Part shown: positions 1-12,300 of the stretch, piece after piece
Numbering within the stretch: the first letter of the stretch is position 1
How the letters are laid out: the number at the start of each line of letters is the position of its first letter
Assembly: GCA_947561585.1 (NCBI GenBank)
Contig: CANNZV010001469.1
Coordinates: 173,663-237,662, forward strand
Length of the DNA stretch: 64,000 bases
Direction of reading: 5' to 3'
From: Caprella mutica
Taxonomy: Eukaryota > Arthropoda > Malacostraca > Amphipoda > Caprellidae
The notes under the pieces: generated by a model
Told to the model about the DNA's origin: nothing
What the model saw: the letters and a program-made list of their open reading frames with translations, nothing else
Databases searched by the model: none
Made by a program: the position numbers and the translations under genes

Positions 1-522
1 AGTGGCTATGTAAACTTGAGCCACTGGTCGTACGTTATTAGGTGGCTCATTTGATGAATTTTCAATACGTCGAATGGGAGAAGCAGAAGTAGCTATTTTG
101 GAGCTAAGAATCTCGCTATTTGTAGAATTATTAGGAATTTTCACATTTGATTTTTTGTGATTCTTCCTATGAAATCTATATTTTCGTACAGGTTTTTGTT
201 TTATGATCGTTGTTTCTGATTTACGTACATCTTGTAATCTAGAGTCAACCTCTATTCCAGAGGTATTTGGATATACGTTATCTCTACAGTTTACATGTCC
301 AGATTTAGAATCAACGCTACTTCTTACAACTCTATTCAAATATAGTTTAGAATTAGCGATAATTTCCTTATAATAACTAACAGAGTTCGGTTTTTGACGC
401 AAGCCATCGTCTTTTCTCTTCTTCTTCTTCAGGGCGATCTTGAAATCCCTTTTCGGTGTCGGAATTTGCGTTATTGCCTCATCTGAATCCGGGTATTTTG
501 CACTCACTATTTTCATTTTCAT
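1..522 (-). CDS. 5' part of an unrecognised basic protein, cut by the left window edge
   Basis: An open frame of 174 codons runs from ATG at 522-520 to the window edge with no stop. The start is well set: the codons just upstream in the same frame include TAG and TGA, and a second Met follows two codons later (MKMKIV...). The visible part is hydrophilic with no signal peptide or membrane segment. It has a basic cluster KIALKKKKRK near residue 30, a second basic stretch (KYRFHRKNHKKSNVK) near residues 115-130, and a Ser/Asn/Pro-rich region after that. This composition fits a nuclear or otherwise disordered protein, but I recognise no domain and assign no function. It could be a single-exon gene or a long first coding exon. 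The frame is less AT-biased than the flanking DNA, which supports coding. Confidence 0.6.
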   Translation of the reverse strand, partial: MKMKIVSAKYPDSDEAITQIPTPKRDFKIALKKKKRKDDGLRQKPNSVSYYKEIIANSKLYLNRVVRSSVDSKSGHVNCRDNVYPNTSGIEVDSRLQDVRKSETTIIKQKPVRKYRFHRKNHKKSNVKIPNNSTNSEILSSKIATSASPIRRIENSSNEPPNNVRPVAQVYIAT

Positions 523-1120
523 TTCAGCTCACTAAATGCAACCTACAGAATTTCATTTCACCACATCTTTCAAATAAATGAATACAATCAATTAAATGTC
601 ATCAGGGACACTAGCGACTGTCAATATTAACTTTTCATGTCAATAAGTTGAGAAGTCTGCTTGATTAGATTAGTTTGATCTTACTGAGGAAAGTTTACCA
701 ATCATTGATCGGACACTGTATAACACGGACGATAATGTCAATACAGTAATATCAAAACTTGTATATAATTTAAATTGATATCATATCCTAATATAATACC
801 AATTCACCTTTTACACTTTATATAACATTCTTCAACTAAATCACTATCAACATATCTATAACAAATACCACAACGATCTTATTAGAGGGAATTGAACTAA
901 TTTCATGATTTTCTATGATCTCTTTTAGTTTGAGCAATGGTGGATCTAGTTAGTAGCTTGGAGCGCATTGAGCCACACCCGTCCTGTACGATGATGAGAG
1001 ACAGACTGCGTTCACCTTGCTCTACCTTGTATGTCCACACCTGTGGAACACCTTCTACGCAAGCAGGGACTTGTTGAGCTGGGGAAAATCAGCTGAAATT
1101 GAGAACTCGAGAGAAGCCTA

Positions 1121-1310
1121 AGGAGAAATTTATGGTGGGGCCATAGAAGATTATTTGGTCCTATCGCTACTATGAGGAAAACTTAAGAGGAAAACTTATG
1201 GTGGGCTCATAGAAGATTGAGTTGAGCTATCCCAACACAAACTTAAGTTATGGTGGGGCTATATTATTTTAATTGGAGCTATATCTAACCGGGTAGAACT
1301 TACTATGAGG
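1121..1310. repeat. imperfect tandem repeat, about 60 bp, three units
   Basis: The core TTATGGTGGGG(C)CATAGAAGATT recurs with the flanking AGGAAAACTTA at about 60-65 bp spacing, and the last unit is degraded. There is no coding potential. Confidence 0.55.
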
Positions 1311-1449
1311 CCTTTTATGATAAATAAAAAAAAACGAGAATAAAAAGAAGATTGAGAACATAATCGCAGCCCAGGTGAAAATATTTGTTGGTGCCATAGA
1401 AGACTAAGAGGTATCATCTTTAAGCATACATATATAGCTATGATGAATG

Positions 1450-1623
1450 CTATGACAATATGCTTTTAAAATCATAGATCTTAGGAATTTCATATACGAA
1501 ATGAAATGAAATGGTATCGAATACTATATACCGCTGGTGTAGAACCATTCAATTCTCTTCATTTCTCTCCGTCTATAATAGTTTCAGGATCTATGATTCT
1601 GAAGGCATATTGTCACAACCCTA
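1450..1623. mobile_element. hairpin MITE, TAGGGTTGTGAC family, copy A
   Basis: The element starts with a truncated left end (TATGACAATATGC) and closes with GCATATTGTCACAACCC followed by TA. The interior holds the family's core (ATACTATATACCGCTGGTGTAGAACC), which pairs with flanking sequence to form a hairpin. Other copies are at 8266-8567, 35712-36032 and 60022-60195. The TA borders and absence of an ORF fit a non-autonomous Tc1/mariner-type MITE; this class call is inference. Confidence 0.75.
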
Positions 1624-2330
1624 GTCATTACTACCCATAGCCATCATAAGAAATTTCTATGTATTATGCTCCCATCTTCTGATCGATAACGTATTTTTAA
1701 AATTAATTATTTATTTTAAACTTAGAAGAATCCTGAAAAAGGAAAATAAAAATGATCATTATTAACATTATTTGATTTACACTCGATATTTATAATTAAT
1801 TGATAATGAAATAACGATAATTAATCATGATTAAAATTTTAAAAATTGTGAATTTTAAATAATAGAATTACAATAAAACATGATTTATTTAATATTTCGA
1901 TGTGAACGTCTAAATATGAAATAATATAAATATACTTGTATACTACATGGTAATATAAAATTAAATAACATACTAAGCTTTGTAATAAAAGTTAATCATT
2001 AATTATTATCTACAATAATCATAGGTACGTCTGCTTAATCATATACGTTATTTTAATCCCGTTAGTCATTTTTTTAAATGCAATTAACTAATTAGAAATG
2101 GAAGTCAGTACTGAATGGCATGATTATAATACGAAATAAAAATGAATTTGCAAACACGTATAATCGACTGAAATGTACGCTTTTGATCTTTTGGTAATTA
2201 ACATTAATTTACTGGGAGGTCACTAGAAATAGCAATGGATTAAAATATGTATAGCTGTAGTCTGATAATTACAATTACTAAAGGCTGAAATAGTCTTAAT
2301 TTAAAACTTTATGTTCTCTAGTTTTATCTT

Positions 2331-3540
2331 ATGGAAAATATATGGAAAATTTAAGATTCTATGGAAAATATATGGAAAATTTAACATTCTATTGAAAATA
2401 TATGGAAAATTAATCATTCTATGGAAAATATATGGAAAATTTAACATTCTATGGAAAATATATGGAAAATTTAACATTCTATGGAAAATATATGGAAAAT
2501 TTAACATTCTATGGAAAATATATGGAAAATTAATCATTCTATCGAAAATATATGGAAAATTTAACATTCTATGGTAAATATATGGAAAATTTAACATTCT
2601 ATGGAAAATATATTGAAAATTTAACATTCTATAGAAAATATATGGAAAATTTAACATTCTATGAAAAATATATGGAAAATTAATCATTCTATGGAAAATA
2701 TATGGAAAATTTAACATCTATGGAAAATATATGGAAAATTTAACATTCTATGGAAAATATATGGAAAATTTAACATTCTATGGAAAATATATGGAAAATT
2801 TAACATTCTATGGAAAATATATGGAAATTTAACATTCTATGGAAAATATATGGAAAATTTAACATTCTATGGAAATATATGGAAAATTAACATTCTATGG
2901 AAAATATATGGAAATTAATCATTCTATCGAAAATATATGGAAAATTTAACATTCTATGGTAAATATATGGAAATTTAACATTCTATGGAAAATATATTGA
3001 AAATTTAACATTCTATAGAAAATATATGGAAAATTTAACATTCTATGAAAAATATATGGAAAATTAATCATTCTATGGAAAATATATGGAAAATTTAACA
3101 TTCTATGGAAAATATATGGAAAATTAATCATTCTATGGAAAATATATGGAAAATTCAACATTCTATGAAAAATATATGGAAAATTAATCATTCTATGGAA
3201 AATATATGGAAAATTTAACATTCTATGGAAAATATATGGAAAATTTAACATTCTATGGAAAATATATGGAAAATTTAACATTCTAGGGAAAATATATGAA
3301 AAATTTAACATTCTAGGGAACATATATGGAAAATTTAACATTCTATGGAAAATTTATGGAAACTATGGAAAATATATGGAAAATTTAACATTCTATGGAA
3401 AATATATGGAAAATTTAACATTCTATCGAAAATATATGGAAAATTTAACATTCTATGGAAAATATATGGAAAATTTACCATTCTATGGAAAATATATGGA
3501 AAATTTAACATTCTATCGAAAATATATGGAAATTTAACAT
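2331..3540. repeat. minisatellite, 30-bp unit, about 40 copies
   Basis: The 30-bp unit is itself two related halves, each with TATGGAAAAT. Variants include TTAATC instead of TTTAAC, TATCGA instead of TATGGA, and one-base deletions at about 2820-2930. The same short series of variants (one beginning at 2521, another at 2911) recurs, suggesting block duplication within the array. Because 30 is divisible by 3, long open frames appear on both strands (2301-2717, 2946-3341 and others). They are by-products, not genes. Confidence 0.95.
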
Positions 3541-5488
3541 TTATGTTGCATCAAATAACATTTTTCAACATTCTGCGAGACCAAAGCAGACTCAATACAT
3601 TTATCTAGACGATCAACCATTTTTCATCACATTCTCTAGAGTAATAATGGACGCAATTATTTCTCGACCTTCACTTTTTCAATTCGGTAATAAGTTGGAT
3701 GATGCACTCAGAATTATATTTCTTTTAGTAAACTCCGATAGAGAAATGTCCTAAGAAATGATCAGGTGATCTAACTGATCAAGAAATTCCAAACTTGAGT
3801 GAAATTAGCCGTTGACGAAATAGAGTCTCTCCAACTGGTAAGATTTAAAATATTTCTTTTCTAGGATTAAATAATAAGCAGTTTTCATTATTTTTCATAT
3901 TTTCATATTCATCGGTACTGAAAATGCTTACCATGTTATTGATGTTTCTGTCCTTGTTGCTTGTTGACGGCCTGAATTGACTTTATTTAAATTATGCAGT
4001 GTACCAATGAAATTCCGCTTACAGTAATTCGTTTGAACTGTTTTTCAAATAATCATGTTCCATATAGAGCTTGAGATCAACAAATTACAGAGATAACAGG
4101 TTTAGTTTTCTCTGTTTCACTGTTGGTTGTGCCATTCTTGGGATGATTAACTATGATTGAAATTGAAATTAGCATTCTATTGATCTGCCTATATAGTATA
4201 TATTCACTATATTGATGTAATATATCAATGTGAGATCTGGGATAGTAAACTGCTAATGAAATTGTTGCTATACATATCTGCCTGTATAGTAATATAATTA
4301 ATCACTATTGTTATGTATAATATCAAATTTAATTAGATGCCTTATCAATTTCATGCGTCTTGGAATAGTAATTAAGAACCTACAGCAAATTAAAATCGTC
4401 TCATTAGGCAGACAATCTGCGCAAACTACATACAGTTATGATTATATTTTGAATTGATTATTCGTATGTTTGACACAAATTTATTTCATTCAATTTCATC
4501 AAAATAAATTTTGATGAAATTCATAAATTTCTGAGATGAAATGAATTATTATCTCGAACTAGGTCGACTGTTACATAAAAAGGTTTTTGAAATTTTATTG
4601 ATATTTCAATTAATATGATAGATTTAGGACTACATTCAAATGGAAATATGTAAGCCGTATCCTTGAAGACACGGCTTGATACTCAAAATAATTATAGTTA
4701 TTTTAAGATAAGGAAGATTCTTGTACCTCAATCGATATATGAGATTATAAGTTGCAAGTATAACTATCTGCAACTTTAATTTATAAGTAACTCCAATCAA
4801 TTTAGTGATTTAACCAAAATATTTTTTTACACTCAAAAGTCAAAAATAGGATTTTATCTAAACTATTAATTTAGAACCCGTAGATATATTATTTTGTTGT
4901 TTCCTCTATGATCTCATCGTATGGTTACCGACAGATTAATTAGGTATAAACCCTACCTCTTTATTTCATCTAAAATTACATTGTATGCTATTACGCGTAA
5001 AAAAAACATGATTAAAAACATAATTTTTAACTAATCTTTATTGATGATTGTTTTATGGATAGCGAGGGACATCATTAAAATTCTTTAAAATATGGAGTGA
5101 ATAGTTCCATTAAAATATATTTGTTTAAAAAAATGCTAATAGTTTGTTCAGAATTCAAAAAATCTACAAAAATATAAAAGATAATGAATCTTGGATATTA
5201 TTCCTGTCAGATTTTTTTTATTTTTATTTTTCATATTAATGAATTTTGACAGTTTTTATATCAGAAAAAAAATAATATTATTTATTTAAATATTAATTAA
5301 TAACTTTTAGACAACTTTCATAACTTTTTTCAATGGAGAACTAAAAGAGCATATTCTTTTCATTGTTACAATTACTGTCTCTTTTTCCTCTAACGAGGCA
5401 GAACAGACGCCATTAATAGTTGTAGAGTTAAAATAAAAGTTCATTTAACAATCTCTGAACTGTGGACTTCTTCACGAAGTTTATTTAG
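3541..5488. other. intergenic AT-rich DNA, nothing supported
   Basis: Stops are frequent in all frames and there is no RNA gene or transposon that I can recognise. A 30-bp perfect palindrome centred near 4507 (AATTTCATCAAAAT and its complement) is the only structured sequence noted. Confidence 0.5.
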
Positions 5489-6449
5489 AAGAACCTGCAA
5501 CACATAGAGGGAACCTGCAACATATAAAGGGAACCTGCAACACATAAAGGGAACCTGCAACACATTAAGGGAACCTGCAACACATTAAGGGAACCTGCAA
5601 CACATAAAGGGAACCTGCAACACATAAAAGGAACCTGCAGAGAACCTGCAACACATAAAGGGAACCTGCAACACATAAAGGGAACCTGCAACACATAAAG
5701 GGAACCTGCAACACATAAAGAGAACTGCAACACATAAAGGGAACCTGTAACACATAAAAGGAACCTGCAACATATAAAGGGAACCTGCAACACATAAAGG
5801 GAACCTGCAACACATGATGGGAACCTGCAACACATAAAGGGAACCTGCAATACAAAGAGAGAACCTGCAATACAAAGAGAGAACCTGCAATACAAAGAGA
5901 GAACCTGCAATACAAAGAGAGAACCTGCAATACAAAGAGAGAACCTGCAAGCCACAAAGGGAACCTGCAATACAAAAAGAGAACCTGCAAGCCATAAAGG
6001 GAACCTGCAATACAAAGAGAGAACCTGCAAGCCATAAAGGGAGCCTGCAATACAAAGAGAGAACCTGCAACACATAAAGGGAACCTGCAATACAAAGAGA
6101 GAACCTGCAATACAAAGAGAGAACCTGCAATACAAAGAGAGAACCTGCAAGCTATAAAGGGAACCTGCAATACAAAGAGAGAACCTGCAAGCCATAAAGG
6201 GAACCTGCAATACAAAGAGAGAACCTGCAAGCCATAAAGGGAACCTGCAATACAAAGAGAGAACCTGCAAGCCATAAAGGGAACCTGCAATACAAAGAGA
6301 GAACCTGCAAGCCATAAAGGGAACCTGCAATACAAAGAGAGAACCTGCAAGCCATAAAGGGAACCTGCAATACAAAGAGAGAACCTGCAAGCCATAAAGG
6401 GAACCTGCAATACAAAGAGAGAACCTGCAACACATAAAGGGAACCTGTA
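5489..6449. repeat. minisatellite, 20-bp unit with a 40-bp higher-order zone
   Basis: The basic unit is GAACCTGCAACACATAAAGG. The left part (about 5490-5850) is mostly that unit. The centre runs the variant GAACCTGCAATACAAAGAGA in tandem. The right part (about 5940-6420) alternates that variant with GAACCTGCAAGCCATAAAGG, making a 40-bp dimeric repeat. Minus-strand open frames of up to 316 codons here are repeat artefacts. Confidence 0.95.
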
Positions 6450-6489
6450 TTTAATTAGTATTTAATTAGATAAACATACAATATTTTAA

Positions 6490-6715
6490 AGGCCTCCCGC
6501 GTGAAAACCCAACCCATAAATAGATGTTTCTGACAGAAGTTTTACACCAGTTAATTAGCACAATTGTTTCTTATAGCCCGAAGATTCATGTCAATTCCCC
6601 GATAATTAGAGAAAAAAAAGCGTTTTCTGAATTTGAATCAGTGAAATTATCGCTGTACCATTTTGGCACTTGCGCATTTTTTTGCCTATGTCATCGGATG
6701 GGTCGGTTTTTTAAG
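6490..6715 (+). repeat. dispersed repeat family, copy 1 (pair of 16195-16425)
   Basis: This segment aligns by eye with 16195-16425 in the same orientation. Shared landmarks are CTGACAGAA, TAATTAGAGAAAA, AAAGCGTTTTC, and TATTTTGGCACTTG or its close variant. It is interspersed, diverged and non-coding. The small open frame at 6524-6721 is not preserved in the second copy, so I do not call it a gene. Confidence 0.65.
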
Positions 6716-8265
6716 TTATAATCAATTTTTTCAAATTAAATGAACCTACGCTAAATGAACCCAAGTAAAAGGAGAATTTCAGCATTATTGATATTTATAA
6801 TGAATTATTTATACTACACCATTATTTCAATTTAAGTTACTAATTAAATTAATTCTTAGCATGTAATTCCTGAAGAATAATGATTTATTAGTAATAATAG
6901 TAATAATTCTCTGTAAGGAAACAATAGAAATCATTTGCATTAATTAATATTATTCATTGTTCAATTTCATATTAATTCAGTTTCCATGCAATAGCTAGAA
7001 TATAAAATAGTTATAACATTTACAAATGATACGATTATCAAAAGCACTTGTGAACATGAATATATTAGAAGTATTTTCAGTATTGCAAGCGGAAATATAA
7101 TATATGAATATTATTGAATTAGTATAATAAATTCAATAGAACTTATCACTGATTTCATAAAAAAAATTGTTATTGTTATTTTTTTTCATAAAAAAATTGC
7201 TGTTGTCATTTTTTTTTCATAAAATAATTGTTATTGTCATTATTTTTCATAAAATAATTGTTAATCTTTTGAATTTAATGTATAATATTAGTAAATCTGA
7301 CCTAATAATTTAGTTATAATAAGTATATTGAGACTAATTAACAAGCTGCAGATGGTAAATATTAAAAAGGGTCGAGAATTACGAATAGGTTCCCACAAAG
7401 ACCAATAATAGGCTTTGGTCATCATAATCAGCTTTAAGTAGCAACTTCCTTTACAGAAATTAAAGGTAAATTATCTTTGTATATATTGAAGCAGTGCAAT
7501 ATTATTTCTATTTGCACCAATATGTCCACAAGGTATGTTTGGTATTTGTGGGTATTTGTTTGATATTGTTATGTGTGTAACACTGTGATTTTGTATTAAA
7601 AAAAATGAAATATTTAAATGTTTTGAAAACCTTAAAGAAAATATTTGAATATTTCGAGAAACCTAAATATTTGAATATTATGAAAATCAAAATTACCGAA
7701 ATATTTCTAAAATACCTACTGTATAAACCTTTTTGAAGAACACGTTCTACATTCTGTAAAACCTCCTATTTATATACTCCCCTTCTAATGTACGATAATT
7801 ATACATCCCGCGCAGTAAGTGACTTTGCACGAATGATTCGTGGTTATTCGTGGTTAAATCGGGAAGATATATTAATAAAAAAATATTAAATAATCTTTGG
7901 TTACAAACAGAGGTTTCCACTGACAAACTGGACAAAAGTGAAACTAAGGCCAAATAGCATTCATAATTCGTGAACATTCTAGATAATTCGTGGTACGGCA
8001 TAATTCTAATAAATGAATGTATATTTATTTGACCACTTATGGGCTAAATGAAACAATATTTGTTTTTCATAGTGTATATATATTTCCTATTAACTATATC
8101 TTTGCAATAACCAAATAAATTCCTTTCATAAGATCAACTCATTTTTACGCCAGTCAGCTAATTTGTAATAGATAAATCTTCCATTATTGTCTATAACGAT
8201 AAATAATTAGGGGACATAAAATATCAATATTCCGATCAAAGACAATAGACTTAGTGTTTTATGAT
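6716..8265. other. intergenic AT-rich DNA
   Basis: No gene is supported. A short imperfect tandem repeat (TTTTTTTCATAAAA plus AATTGTTATTGTCAT, about 35 bp, 3-4 copies) lies at 7155-7262. The minus-strand open frames at 7508-7690 and 7747-8001 have AT-driven composition and no recognisable motif. Confidence 0.45.
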
Positions 8266-8567
8266 TAGGGTTGTGACGATATGCTTTGAAAATCTTATAT
8301 ATTGGAGAGAATTAAAGAGTATCGAATGGTTCTACACCAGCGGTATATAGTATTCGATACCATTTCATTTCGTATTCTAAAGATCTATGATTTATAAAGC
8401 ATATTGTCACAACCCTAGTGACAATATGCTTTATGAATCATAGAGAATATTATAGACACAGAGAATTAAAGAGTATTGAATGGTTCTACACCAGCGGTAT
8501 ATAGTATTCGATACCATTTCAGGTCGTATGTCTATCTATGATTTTGAACGCATATTATCACAACCCC
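8266..8567. mobile_element. hairpin MITE, TAGGGTTGTGAC family, two units head to tail
   Basis: The first unit runs from TAGGGTTGTGACGATATGC (8266) to GCATATTGTCACAACCCTA (ends 8417). A second unit follows with no spacer, starting TAGTGACAATATGC and ending CATATTATCACAACCCC (8567). Each unit carries the core GGTTCTACACCAGCGGTATATAG. The same fused two-unit form occurs at 35712-36032, so the dimer itself seems to be a replicating or jointly inherited form. Confidence 0.8.
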
Positions 8568-8927
8568 ATTTATTATATTTACCGATTCAATTTTATTTAT
8601 CATTGAAGATGGAAGAAAATTTTGATATCGATCATAATCATAAAGCAGAAACCGATGATTTGCGTCTGTAAATTCCTAACTGGGTTGTTCATTTATAACA
8701 TCAAAACAAGAGTTTTACGATCTTTCTCTCATGAATAAAATAAACCATTCGCTCATTTCTCGGCAGTTTTATTCATCTCATATTTACGTATTTGCAATAA
8801 ATTATATTACAGGAAAAATGTTGTTAGGGAGATTTCAGAGAGAGACGTGAAATTGCACGCTCCTGTTTTTGATCTTTTCGAAAAACACAAAATAATATAA
8901 CACAGATAGGATATTCGTGTTTTTATA

Positions 8928-8958
8928 TTTATTATGCTGTGAAGAACATTGATTTATT
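8928..8958 (-). terminator. candidate poly(A) signals of Ir25a
   Basis: Two AATAAA hexamers on the minus strand (plus-strand TTTATT at 8928-8933 and 8953-8958) lie about 170-200 bases past the Ir25a stop codon, a sensible 3' UTR length. In DNA this AT-rich the hexamer is common, so the choice is tentative. Confidence 0.4.
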
Positions 8959-9130
8959 ATATTCTCTGAGTAACATATGAAGATAAACATTCTAGAACGC
9001 TAAGAAAGTGTCAATAAATATATTCATTATACATCATGTGATATTCGGACATTGAGTTTCAGAATTCAACGTCACTGATTAAGAGTTTCCAATTGGAACG
9101 AGACGGCGAGTTGTTCCTTTTTGAAATCTT

Positions 9131-9342
9131 TTAATAGACCGGAGCAACATTGATTCTCGATATCTGCTCCTTGTCGAGAGGCAGTGCCATCTTTTCGCTC
9201 TCCCCGAATTTTCTGAGTTTATTCGGTGTGAGGTCCTCCACTTGGCTGGTGTTGTTGCCCCCTTTACGGTAGAAGAGGACTTCACCGGCCAAAGCAATCA
9301 GTGCGAGTAGCAGACCAATCAGAGTGGCAATGAACACGCCTC
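9131..9342 (-). CDS. Ir25a: Ir25a exon 20 (M4, cytoplasmic tail, stop)
   Basis: Acceptor AATGAACAG, 212 nt including the stop codon at 9133-9131. It encodes GGVFIATLIGLLLALIALAG then EVLFYRK (M4), followed by a 43-residue polar tail ending ISRINVAPVY. The family usually has such a short intracellular tail. Confidence 0.95.
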
Positions 9343-12300
9343 CTGTTCATTGGGAAATGAAAAAAATGAATTCAATGTGGAAGAGGTGATAGAACTTAAT
9401 TGGAAGTCAGAAATGGGTACATGGACTATCCTGTATTGGTCAGTAGAGGGTTTGATATACAGATCCTTCACTGATATAGAAATAGGGCTTGAGTAAGCGA
9501 TACTAATGGTTGTGAATGATAAATCCTTTACCAGATATAACCTCTGGAAAAGGTTCAAATTGTAGGATAGGCCTTTATAATTTTCTCGAGTTGTCATGAA
9601 TTGAAAAGTATTTGGCTTCTAAATAGGCTTGAAAATTAGCTTTATTAATGCAGTTCACTTGTACAATTATGTATAGTGCAGTTATAAGTCTATAGTTATT
9701 GTTATTCATATCAATGACCTAATAATAAAATAACCATCCTAAAACAAGCTAAACATAAAAAAAAATCAATTAGAATTAGAATTCGATAATTAAATGTCCA
9801 AATTATCTAATTGTCCAAATTACTTTGAGTAGACATTGTAAAGAATATGAAACATCTTCTGTATATTCCAATTCCATAATTAGGCTTATTTATTTCAATA
9901 CCATTTATTTATTTCAATGAAACACTCGAGCCACAGTTCAATTAAATTGTTCATGAAAACCTAGAGGTCACATATTATGTTCAAAGTGAACTATAAATAC
10001 TTTGAACTGTGGGACCAATTTGAGCCAATTGAAGTCCAAATATATTCGGAACTATACTAAATAAATACTAAATAGGTAACCAGAATTTTTTTAAAACAAT
10101 AGTTAACTAGATTACGTGCACTAGGTAGAGCGCATACCTTCGCCATTGCTTATAAATGACCTTGACAATCGAATAATACTTGAATTATTAATGACCTTGA
10201 CCAATCGTTCCAACAAGTTTCAGGCAATTTGGTTTTATACTTTTTTAGTTATTGAGTTATAAATGACCTTGACCTTGATATTCGACCCAGTCGTTCCCAA
10301 AATTACACCAGATGGCTCCTGGACAGCGACCAATCCTCCCACCAAAATTTAGACAATTTGATTGAATACTTTTTGAGTTATGCGAATAACAAGATTATAA
10401 ATAAATAAATATAGTCTAAATAAATGTAGTCTAAAAGCAGCCAAGGAAATAAGTCTAACCTGTAAATCATTTAACCCTATCTGCAGTAAAAAAAAGAGTT
10501 TAGATTCCCACATATATATCACTTGTAATATGAACAGAAAAACAAATAGCGACAAGACATCAAACATTGCAGCACATGTCGCAAATCCAATTAGGAATCA
10601 GCTAAAGGATTTCTTCCTCAGTAACTAACCGAGAGACTGCAGAGTTATTCCCTCGGAGTCGTCGTTATTGGGACAGTCTCCTTTCGCCGAGGAGTTCCAG
10701 AACTTTGCAAGCAGGGATTCGAAGTACCGTTCCTTCTGAAGTTCTAAAATCCTGTAAAACAATAAACGGGGTTGATTTGTTGCTAGGAACTGATGAATAA
10801 ATAAATAAAATCTGTAAATACGTTATGGAAGCGTAAATTATTTTTAATAATATTTTTTAATTATCCTAAAATACATTTATTTAACAAGTTTAGTTTTACT
10901 ATGTTGTTCTAGTGAGTATATATAAGGGAAAATATCAGATTTGTTTATTATCATTGTTTATAGTGTCTTAGTACTACATTGTTACACTGTAATTATTTTT
11001 ATTTTAGAAAAATGATCAATTATATGACTGATAAATTTTTTTTTTTTTTTTTTTAATTTAATTTTTTTTTTTTTAATTTAATTTTTTTTTTTTCAATGTG
11101 AATAGTAAACTGCCCTATTATCTATTTTTTATTAATTTTGATGTATTCGTTTACATTATGTAAAATGGGAACCTTTTACAACGTCTTCGCTTATTAATTC
11201 AAATAAGTTGATATCACATGATATCCAATACGAAGCCTAAGAACGTTAATGACTTAGTCTAGCTTAGTCTAGCTTAGTCTAGCTTAGTCTAACTTAGTCT
11301 AGCTTACTCAATAAATACAACATGAAAATTTAGATCGTTATGAAAAGAATGAAATGGTTTTATAAAAAAGTTTTTAAAATTATCCTATAATATATTTATT
11401 AAACAAATATCGTTTCATAGTGATATTTTATTATGTATATATGATTCAGATTAGTTCATGATATTTGTTTATAACAATTTTTCGAGTACTTAGAGTGTCT
11501 TAGTACCACAATGTTCAAATGTAATTATTTTTTCAAATATTAAAATTACTGATATCAAAATTATACAATTTTAAATTGACTCATTTTTCAATATGAATAG
11601 TGAACCGCACTATTAGCTATATTTTTTTTTATTTTGATGTATTCCTTCACATTACGTAAAATGTAAACCTTTTAAGAGGCTTTTGCTTATTAATTTAAAG
11701 AAGTTGATCTTACATAATATCCAATATACGAAGCCTCAGGACAGTAAAGACTAAGTGTATTACAAGTTATGTAACTTCTAAAATGATGTATTAAGTAGTC
11801 TCTTCAATCATTTCCTTCAGTGTATTTACGTTGTCTTGACTTGAAAAATTGTCCATTCATCTTATTCTTCATAATTTGAAATACAAAGAGTTAAAGAATT
11901 TGTAATAATGTATTCGCATGTAATCTGACTAGATGAAAAAATAACATTATATTGATTATTTTAGTTTATCTTTTTCTTTCACTAACGATGTAATTTGTTG
12001 TTGAATATTAGATTTCTAAAACTGTTTAATTAAATACAATGTAAATATACTTTAATAATATTATTAATTTATATATATATTTTTTGTAGGAAATATTTAT
12101 TTGATAACTAAAAAATGAACTAAATGTATGATAGGAAATAGGTGGACATTATTTATTCAAAATTATTAATGGTACGGATATAAATATATCGAATACTTAG
12201 CAATAGACAAAATTAATTAATTACATTAAATTGATATTTAATTCAATTTAAACGTTTCATTTTACTAATTTCTAAAAATGAATTACAGCGTTGACGAAAG

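Larger units (their letters stand above)
523..2330. other. intergenic DNA with few features
   Basis: No gene is supported here. The stretch at 940-1080 is less AT-rich but stops occur in every frame I read. The rest is AT-rich and contains a three-unit imperfect repeat (1121-1310) and one MITE (1450-1623), listed separately. Confidence 0.5.

Noticed and set aside
5485..6435. Minus-strand frames of 316, 281 and 181 codons rich in Cys, Leu and Phe
   Set aside because: All three overlap in different frames of a 20-bp array that happens to lack stops. This is a repeat artefact.
5489..6449. CRISPR-like array
   Set aside because: Units are contiguous with no unique spacers, and the host is an intron-bearing eukaryote.
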